Below are positions 7,301-11,570 of a stretch of 11,570 nucleotides of DNA, piece after piece. The notes under the pieces were generated by a model. That model was not told where the DNA came from. It saw nothing but the letters and a program-made list of their open reading frames with translations, and searched no databases. The DNA lies in NCBI GenBank assembly GCA_964646035.1, contig CAZYDJ010000081.1, forward strand, positions 1 to 11,570, in the 5' to 3' direction. This DNA comes from CAYLMM01 sp964646035 (lineage in GTDB: Bacteria > Krumholzibacteriota > Krumholzibacteriia > LZORAL124-64-63). The stretch's first letter is position 1; every line of letters starts with the position of its first letter. A program made the position numbers and the translations under genes.

Positions 7301-9174
7301 TCGACGATCCGGATCATGACGTTTTCGGGTTCCACGTCTACCGCTCCGATCAGCCCAACGGGCCGTTCTTCCGCGTCACGGCCGAGCCGGTTCGCGAGAG
7401 CTCGTTCTTCCGGGACGACGCCCTCGAACCGATGACCAAGTATTTCTACCGGGTGGCGGCCATCGATTCGTCGCGGATTCTCGGTCCGCAATCCATGACG
7501 GCCTCGGTCAGCACCACGCCGTGCGAGTTGAGCGGATTCCCGATCGACGTGTCCATCGAGACCAGTTCGCATATGGTCGTCGGCGACGTCAACGGCGACG
7601 GCCAGTTGGAAGCCGTGCTCTCGGCGGATGACGTCTATGTCTGGAACTCGCAGGGAATCGAATTGCGGGACGGCGACGGTGATCCCGAGACGCTCGGCCC
7701 CTTCGCCGGCATCGACGGGATCTGGAGCGTGGCCGGCGTGGCCCTGGGCAACCTCACCAGCCGCCCGGGTCTGGAGATCGTGGCTTCCGAGCGTTCGTCC
7801 GCCAATATCTATGTCTTCCAGGGCGACGGCAGCATCGCCGAGGGTTGGCCCTGCAAGATGAACAACTGGAACTGGGCCACTCCGGCACTGGGCGATATCG
7901 ACGGCGACGGTGATCTGGAGGTCATCGTCACCAACATCCAGGGTACGACCTATGCCTGGCATCACGACGGAACCGAAGTCATCGACGGCGACGGCAACCC
8001 CGCCACCGTGGGCGTCTTCCAGTCCCGGGCGACCGAGTGGTATTCCTACTGCTCGCCGTTGCTGGCCGACATCGACGACGACGGCGCCGCTGAGGTCCTG
8101 TTGACCACCAGCTACACCGACGGCTCGGCGCAGAAGGTCTTCGCCCTGAACGCGGACGGCTCGGACGTTCCCGGCTGGCCTTTCATCATTCCGGGATGGG
8201 GCCTGACGATGAACTCCATATCCGCCGCCGACATGGACGGCGACGGGGGTCTCGAGATCGTGATGGCGGTCGAGGGCGATCGGCTCTACGTCCTGCAGCA
8301 GGACGGTACGGTGCGGGATCCCTTCCCGATCGTTTTGACCACCAACAACGCCTTGACCTACGCTCCGGGTCCTTCGCCGGCCTTCGGTGATTTCGACAAG
8401 GACGGCCAGTTGGAGATAGTCGCCGTCGAGATAATCAGTTCCCACATATCGCGGCTCAGGGTGATCGGTCTCGACGGCATGGATCTGCCGGGGTGGCCGC
8501 AGGAACTGGAGGGTTGCTCCGAGTCGTCGCCGCTGGTGGCCGACCTCACCGGCAACGGCAGCCTGGACATTCTATTCGGTGTCGGGGGAGGCAGTGACAG
8601 CGCGCCGAACCTGCTCTACGCCTATCAGGCCGGCGGCTACGCCGTGCCGGGATTCCCGCTCGAGCTGACCGGACCGATCCGGCCGACGCCGGCGCTTTCC
8701 GACTTCGACGCCGACGGTGACATCGACATCGTCTACGGAGGATGGGATCTGGCCATGCACGTCTGGGATCTGCCTGCTCCCTACGTGGAGGAATTGGCTC
8801 CGTGGCCGATGTTCAGCGGCAATCCCCTGCGGACCGGAGTTCTCGGCCATGTCTGGGTTACAGCGGTCGAGGATCCGACTCCCGCTCTCGCCGGGCCCGT
8901 TCTGCTCGGCAACACGCCGAACCCGTTCAATCCGGCCACTCGGATCAGTTTCGAGCTTCCGGCCGGTTACGCGGGCCGGGCCCAGTTGACCGTCTACGAC
9001 GCCCGCGGGCGCGCCGTGGCCCATCTCCTCGACGGCCGCATCGGCGGCGGGCTTCATGATGTGGACTGGCGAGGCTGCGACGACGAAGGTCGGGAAGCGG
9101 CCAGCGGCGTCTATTTCTATCGTTTGCAGACCGATGACTCCGAGGCCAGCGGCAAGATGGCCCTGATCAGGTGA
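4318..9174 (+). CDS. Secreted C25 (gingipain-family) cysteine peptidase with eight-repeat FG-GAP propeller and FlgD-like C-terminal sorting domain
   Basis: A 1618-residue exported protein. The TTG start gives a long basic n-region, a hydrophobic core (27-43) and a likely cleavage after ARA (Ala47). Domains in order: C25-type propeptide (48-260; FPSVWGELLGTSVWHG box), catalytic C25 domain (267-646; opens YVIITNQEM, catalytic His514 in NHIGHG, catalytic Cys549 in YGMNCASAAFDY, closes LGDPSLVVWTG), Ig-like domain (648-735), two CARDB-like domains (738-858 and 861-970, each with a GDG...GE loop), FN3 (973-1065), FG-GAP-like propeller (1082-1490) and a FlgD/T9SS-type sorting domain (1522-1618; TPNPFNPATRISFELP, SGVYFYRL, KMALIR). 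The His-Cys gap of 35 is close to that of gingipain RgpB. It likely cleaves proteins at or outside the cell surface; cleavage specificity cannot be read. It could instead be a PorU-like surface sortase, though the propeller is not typical of PorU. Confidence 0.94.
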   Translation: MITAKIARLARSNRSTSVVSTASGRLSLLILMGLTALLLIVAGAARASGTELEIAVEFPMDQLVWRGSADGMTPDWEGLPLIDEPGDPRLPYRDVLVVLPEGVRAVDLRLVPGGVEAGALTGPVSVGAPAISSSGDALVWSNLEPSDQRFPSVWGELLGTSVWHGTAVATVRVYPLRLTRDSSGQQWSGVETATAMEIGIVTGFADGTRARRQRAVRGEDDRVRETLSRRVVNPGALGGLQAPMTLAAEAGYFAPEAEPSLDGSAVDYVIITNQEMESEFQRLADFKTSRGITTVVRTIDWITANYPAESDLPATIRSFIKDCYQRWGTSYALLGGDVDIVPTRIIHSTFYPVDEGTEIPTDLYYSCLDGNWNADGDENLAEPLINAYDLGDAADMVPEIYLGRAPASTTTEASIFIDKVMAYERDGVGDHYGNILFLSEVLFPSDFSQGDSIDEDGAVFSEAIIDSTLAGTSLTPARLYENYSMWPGSSAETYGSVMSALQSGGYGIVNHIGHGFFYNMSIGSVSLTLSDASDLNNSPHFFLLYGMNCASAAFDYNSIQERFLVNPYGGAVFTLGSARASFPGTATEYQKEFYEVLLHEPAYLAGEVINQSRLPFSANTLQNTLERWTHLNYVILGDPSLVVWTGQPLALDVAVPDSLTFGDQDVTVTVTSGGQAIPDAVICIAKTGDDYVRAMTDASGMAVMPFKVKSPGEVAINVMGQNLRPAEISVPVRERSGSYLKYISMRVVDDGTAGTAGNGDGLMDSGETVGIYITVRNTGGTTSGPTNAYLSIPTAGCETIIDETSVAGIAPGAEAEADGQFLISLSPDFSDRDIMECVLLLQDSLGGVFVDGFAAEILSPRLEVALLDWSDYGSGDGDQQIEPGEPIQLTFALRNYGWGTADNLSAWIEPLVPELGVHAGTGQWSSIPKLSEEIQQDYFLITTDLPAKDTLGRLHVVDTSGHEWVHTFDLDDPGQPQIVSLSAPSGGESLLKWGIDDPDHDVFGFHVYRSDQPNGPFFRVTAEPVRESSFFRDDALEPMTKYFYRVAAIDSSRILGPQSMTASVSTTPCELSGFPIDVSIETSSHMVVGDVNGDGQLEAVLSADDVYVWNSQGIELRDGDGDPETLGPFAGIDGIWSVAGVALGNLTSRPGLEIVASERSSANIYVFQGDGSIAEGWPCKMNNWNWATPALGDIDGDGDLEVIVTNIQGTTYAWHHDGTEVIDGDGNPATVGVFQSRATEWYSYCSPLLADIDDDGAAEVLLTTSYTDGSAQKVFALNADGSDVPGWPFIIPGWGLTMNSISAADMDGDGGLEIVMAVEGDRLYVLQQDGTVRDPFPIVLTTNNALTYAPGPSPAFGDFDKDGQLEIVAVEIISSHISRLRVIGLDGMDLPGWPQELEGCSESSPLVADLTGNGSLDILFGVGGGSDSAPNLLYAYQAGGYAVPGFPLELTGPIRPTPALSDFDADGDIDIVYGGWDLAMHVWDLPAPYVEELAPWPMFSGNPLRTGVLGHVWVTAVEDPTPALAGPVLLGNTPNPFNPATRISFELPAGYAGRAQLTVYDARGRAVAHLLDGRIGGGLHDVDWRGCDDEGREAASGVYFYRLQTDDSEASGKMALIR
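7561..8787 (+). repeat. Eight FG-GAP/VCBS-like propeller repeats with Ca-binding-type loops
   Basis: Within the first C25 protein, loops of type GD(x)DGDG(x)LEI recur with a period near 53 residues. Their first Asp/Asn is at 1090, 1145, 1193, 1251, 1305, 1358, 1409 and 1462. Repeats 1, 3, 4, 5, 6 and 8 keep the acidic ligands of a calcium loop. Repeat 2 (GNLTSRPGLEI) has lost them and repeat 7 (DLTGNGSLDI) is partly degenerate. Each repeat goes on to a strand such as VYVW, YAWHHDG, LYVLQQDG or MHVWD. A beta-propeller for binding or stability is inferred. Confidence 0.8.
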
Positions 9175-9195
9175 TCCGCTCCGGCTGCAAGGCCG

Positions 9196-9225
9196 TTGCA
9201 CTTTGGTGGCTTGAAGATGTATCAT
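9196..9225 (+). promoter_or_regulatory. Weak promoter-like pair TTGCAC-18-TATCAT
   Basis: The -35-like TTGCAC matches only 3/6 of TTGACA and the -10-like TATCAT 5/6 of TATAAT, spaced 18 bases as at 4168-4197. It would give the second peptidase gene a leader of about 230 bases holding the shared words. Low confidence. Confidence 0.2.
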
Positions 9226-9234
9226 GAAGACAAT

Positions 9235-9284
9235 GGTCCGAATTCGTCCGGACCGATGTCCGACCATTCCAGGCCTGGAGGTCG
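9235..9284 (+). other. Two adjacent hairpins after the first C25 peptidase gene
   Basis: The first hairpin pairs GGTCCG (9235-9240) with CGGACC (9249-9254) around eight bases. The second pairs CGACC (9261-9265) with GGTCG (9280-9284) around the perfect palindrome TCCAGGCCTGGA (9268-9279), with an AT bulge. Neither has a following T-tract. They may mark a Rho-dependent or atypical end of the upstream transcript, or stabilise its 3' end. Confidence 0.4.
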
Positions 9285-9299
9285 CCCTGGCGGCAGGTT

Positions 9300-9323
9300 G
9301 CTAAAGCGGGAAAGACAACTCTT
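9300..9323 (+). repeat. Joined copy of both shared intergenic words
   Basis: GCTAAAGCGGGAAA (9300-9313, identical to 749-762) runs directly into AAGACAACTCTT (9312-9323, identical to 4175-4186), with two bases of overlap. The two words found apart in the other gaps are thus adjacent here. Confidence 0.5.
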
Positions 9324-9350
9324 GAATCGCGGATGCGGTGAGATCCCGCT
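9305..9350 (+). other. Inverted repeat AGCGGGA / TCCCGCT around the shared words
   Basis: Seven-base perfect arms at 9305-9311 and 9344-9350 enclose the shared 12-mer in a 32-base loop. The left arm is part of the word shared with the other gaps. Confidence 0.35.
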
Positions 9351-9450
9351 GAAGCATGCATCGAATAGAATCCGGGTAGTTTGACGCTGCACGGATCATG
9401 GAGGACGGCGGCGCTGATAACCGCCCTTCATGTATGGCACCCACGCTCCG

Positions 9451-9454
9451 GGAG
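9451..9454 (+). promoter_or_regulatory. Shine-Dalgarno GGAG for the second C25 peptidase gene
   Basis: GGAG lies 6 bases before ATG at 9461. It sets the start so that the protein opens with a normal signal peptide. Confidence 0.7.
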
Positions 9455-9460
9455 ATCCTA

Positions 9461-11570
9461 ATGATCCAGCCACGAGGATTTCAGTATTCCCTATTCGCAT
9501 TTTCGATTCTCATTGCTGTCGCCATTTCGGCGCCGACGATGGTGTATGCAGGCCAACTGCTGCACGAGGGCGGCTTCGATGTGGACTCACTCGAAGTTAC
9601 GGTGGCCGCGGACGGGTCGGCGGCCCTGGCCATGCCCGGCGCAGGGAAGCTGATCGAACCGTCTGCGCCGGAACTGCTGAGATCGGATCTGACGCTTCTG
9701 GTTCCCGCCGATCTGGTGGTCGGCGACGTGGAGATAGTGCCTCTGCAGACGCGTCTAGTCGATCTGCCCGCCCCCCTGCGCGAGGGCGGCCCCCTGTTCA
9801 CCGACCGGGGAGACGCGATAGCGGTCGGCCGTCTGACCTCCGACGGGGCCGCGTTCCCCTCGGTCTGGGGCGAATACGGCGGCACCAACGTGATGCGCGG
9901 TTATCGCCTGCTTTCTTTCACCATTTATCCGGCGCGGGCGCTGGGGGAGAAGGGAGACCGGCGGCAGCTGGAAGTTCTCGAGCGCTACGAGGTCCGGATC
10001 AAGGGCGAGACCCTTCCGGCCGGCGACATCGCGATCCGCAAGCGGCAGGTTCCCGGCGAGCGGGCCCGGATGGAGAATTTCCTGCGCGACATCTGCGTGA
10101 ATCCCGGAGCCATTTCCGGTTATTCCCGTGATCCCGGAGAACCCGTCATCGCCGCGACCGCGGCGTTCGATCCGACGCAGACCCCGAGCATGAGCGGCAG
10201 CCGGGTATCGTATCTGGTCATCACCTCGGCCGAGATGGAGCCCGAATTCCAACGTTTGGCCGATCACCGCACCGCGCTCGGGATGCCCGCGGTGGTGCGG
10301 ACCATCGAGTGGATCGACGAAAACTACCGCCACGGAGTCGATCTCCAGGAGACGATCCGCCATTTCATCCGTGAGGCCTACGAAAAATGGGGGATCGAAT
10401 ACGTCCTGCTCGGCGGCGATTCCGACGTGCTGCCGCCGCGTTTGGCCCGCAGCACCTTCTATCCCCTGAACGGCGAAACCTTCATTCCCAGCGACCTGTA
10501 TTTTTCCTGCCTGGACGGCAACTGGAACGATAACGGCGACGACGTCTTCGGCGCCGCCGCGGGCACCATCTACACTCCGGGCGATGACTGCGATCTGATC
10601 AACGAGGTGTTTCTCGGCCGGGTCCCGTCCAGCACCGCCGCGGAGGCCGGCGCGTGGGTCGACAAGGCTTTGGTCTACGAGACGCAGCCGGCCGGGACCA
10701 CCTATACCGGGCGGGCGCTTCTGGCGGCCGAGGTCCTGTTCTGGAACGAGGACGAGACCGAGCCCACGATGGACGGCGCGGATTTCGCGGAGGCGCTGGT
10801 CGACGACATCTTCGAACCATTGTCGGACTTGGAATACATCCGGCTCTACGAATCCTACGCCGAAACCGATACCAATGACGTGCTGCTCTATCCCGGTTCC
10901 CTGCCCGAGTCGCGGGCCGCGGTGGTGGACAGCCTCAACTCCGGCAACTTCGCGATCCTCAATCAGATCGGCCACGGCTATTTCTTCAACATGTCGGTGG
11001 GCTCGGGCAACATCACAGTCACCGACGCCGACGCCGGGTACAACGACGGTTATCCCTTCCTGATCTACGCTCTCAACTGTGCTTCGGCGGCCTTCGACTA
11101 CTCATGTGTGCTGGAGCGTTATGTATTGGATCCGGACGGCGGCGCGGTGGCCGCGATCGGTTCGGTCAGGGAAACATTCCCCACGCTGTCCAACGATTTC
11201 CAATACGAGTTTTTCAACAGCCTGATCGTGGACGGCACGAGCAGGTTGGGTGAATTGATGATGATGAGCCGCTTGCCGTTCATCGGTGGAGCCGCCATCA
11301 ACAGCGTCTATCGCTGGACCGTGCTGAATTACACGCTGCTGGGCGATCCGGCGACTCCGATCTGGACCGGTCCGGTCCAGGGCGTGGATGTCACGGCGCC
11401 CACGGCCCTGAATGCGGGCGACCAGTTCGTGCCGGTGACCGTGAACGTCGGCGGCGCGCCTTTCGCCGGCGCCGAGGTCTGCCTGGCGCTCGACGGCAAC
11501 GCCTACGCCGCCGCGGTCACCGACGGATCGGGCCAGGTCAACCTGCCGTTCCTGCCCAGCGTTTCGGGCA
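9461..11570 (+). CDS. Second secreted C25 (gingipain-family) cysteine peptidase (3' end outside window)
   Basis: The frame is open from ATG 9461 to the window end: 703 full codons and no stop. A signal peptide of about 30 residues (hydrophobic 10-25, likely cleavage after VYA, Ala30) leads into a C25-type propeptide (31 to ~245; FPSVWGEYGGTNVMRGY box aligns with the first protein). The catalytic domain (249-634) opens with YLVITSAEM, has His505 in NQIGHG and Cys540 in YALNCASAAFDY, and closes at LGDPATPIWTG. An Ig-like domain begins near 640 (VTAPTALNAGDQFVPVTV) and is cut off. It keeps the DLYFSCLDGNWN acidic loop also seen in the first protein, probably a metal or structural site. It is a diverged tandem paralogue rather than a recent copy. 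Whether it also carries a propeller and sorting domain cannot be seen. Same surface or extracellular role inferred. Confidence 0.94.
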   Translation, partial: MIQPRGFQYSLFAFSILIAVAISAPTMVYAGQLLHEGGFDVDSLEVTVAADGSAALAMPGAGKLIEPSAPELLRSDLTLLVPADLVVGDVEIVPLQTRLVDLPAPLREGGPLFTDRGDAIAVGRLTSDGAAFPSVWGEYGGTNVMRGYRLLSFTIYPARALGEKGDRRQLEVLERYEVRIKGETLPAGDIAIRKRQVPGERARMENFLRDICVNPGAISGYSRDPGEPVIAATAAFDPTQTPSMSGSRVSYLVITSAEMEPEFQRLADHRTALGMPAVVRTIEWIDENYRHGVDLQETIRHFIREAYEKWGIEYVLLGGDSDVLPPRLARSTFYPLNGETFIPSDLYFSCLDGNWNDNGDDVFGAAAGTIYTPGDDCDLINEVFLGRVPSSTAAEAGAWVDKALVYETQPAGTTYTGRALLAAEVLFWNEDETEPTMDGADFAEALVDDIFEPLSDLEYIRLYESYAETDTNDVLLYPGSLPESRAAVVDSLNSGNFAILNQIGHGYFFNMSVGSGNITVTDADAGYNDGYPFLIYALNCASAAFDYSCVLERYVLDPDGGAVAAIGSVRETFPTLSNDFQYEFFNSLIVDGTSRLGELMMMSRLPFIGGAAINSVYRWTVLNYTLLGDPATPIWTGPVQGVDVTAPTALNAGDQFVPVTVNVGGAPFAGAEVCLALDGNAYAAAVTDGSGQVNLPFLPSVSG

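Larger units (their letters stand above)
9175..9460 (+). other. 286-bp gap between the two C25 peptidase genes
   Basis: No convincing gene on either strand. It holds two short dyads near the upstream stop codon, a joined copy of both shared intergenic words, an inverted repeat around that copy, and the Shine-Dalgarno of the second peptidase gene. A weak promoter-like pair is also present. Confidence 0.7.

Noticed and set aside
6529..8445. Antisense open frame (638 codons) opposite the CARDB/propeller region
   Set aside because: Arises from repeated GAC/GGC codons on the + strand; no start context and no recognisable protein motif.
9302..9328. Sigma28-type promoter beginning TAAAG
   Set aside because: No GCCGATAA-like -10 at the required distance here or at the 751 copy.
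9196..9384. Small + strand frame of 62 codons between the peptidase genes
   Set aside because: No Shine-Dalgarno, TTG start, composition unlike a protein, and it covers the dyads and shared words.
9430..10131. + strand frame of 233 codons overlapping the second peptidase gene start
   Set aside because: Out of frame with the signal peptide and propeptide of the C25 protein; Arg/Gly-rich shadow.

Overview
This window is a high-GC stretch of bacterial chromosome with every gene on the + strand. It probably comes from a poorly cultured lineage near the FCB group (Eisenbacteria/Krumholzibacteriota/Latescibacterota-like). The main clue is two secreted C25 (gingipain-family) peptidases. The complete one ends in a FlgD-like/T9SS-type C-terminal sorting domain, with an NPFNP box, an SGVYFYRL box and a KMALIR terminus. 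The phylum is an inference from domain style, not from a marker gene.

Left half (1-4171): the end of a surface-polysaccharide locus. It holds the C-terminal part of a GT4 glycosyltransferase (1-753), then a WecA/TagO/MraY-family polyprenyl-phosphate sugar-1-phosphate transferase (869-2185), a small class I SAM methyltransferase (2148-2810) and a membrane-anchored NodB-like polysaccharide deacetylase (2807-4171). The last three overlap (38 bp, then an ATGA junction) and look translationally coupled. Together they suggest a lipid-linked glycan that is started, extended and then modified by methylation and deacetylation.

Right half (4172-11570): two tandem C25 peptidase genes. The first (4318-9174, 1618 aa) is complete: signal peptide, C25 propeptide, catalytic domain with His514/Cys549, Ig-like domain, two CARDB-like domains, an FN3 domain, eight FG-GAP-like propeller repeats and the sorting domain. 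The second (9461 to the window end) has a signal peptide, propeptide and catalytic domain with His505/Cys540, and runs off the window at the start of its Ig-like domain. The two are diverged paralogues with the same 35-residue His-Cys spacing.

The three non-coding gaps (754-868, 4172-4317, 9175-9460) are rich in dyads and share short words. A nonamer AAGCGGGAA is in all three, and a 12-mer AAGACAACTCTT lies upstream of both peptidase genes. The first peptidase gap also has a good sigma70-like promoter whose -10 element sits inside a near-perfect 19-bp palindrome. I saw no tRNA, rRNA, CRISPR array, insertion sequence or phage gene.
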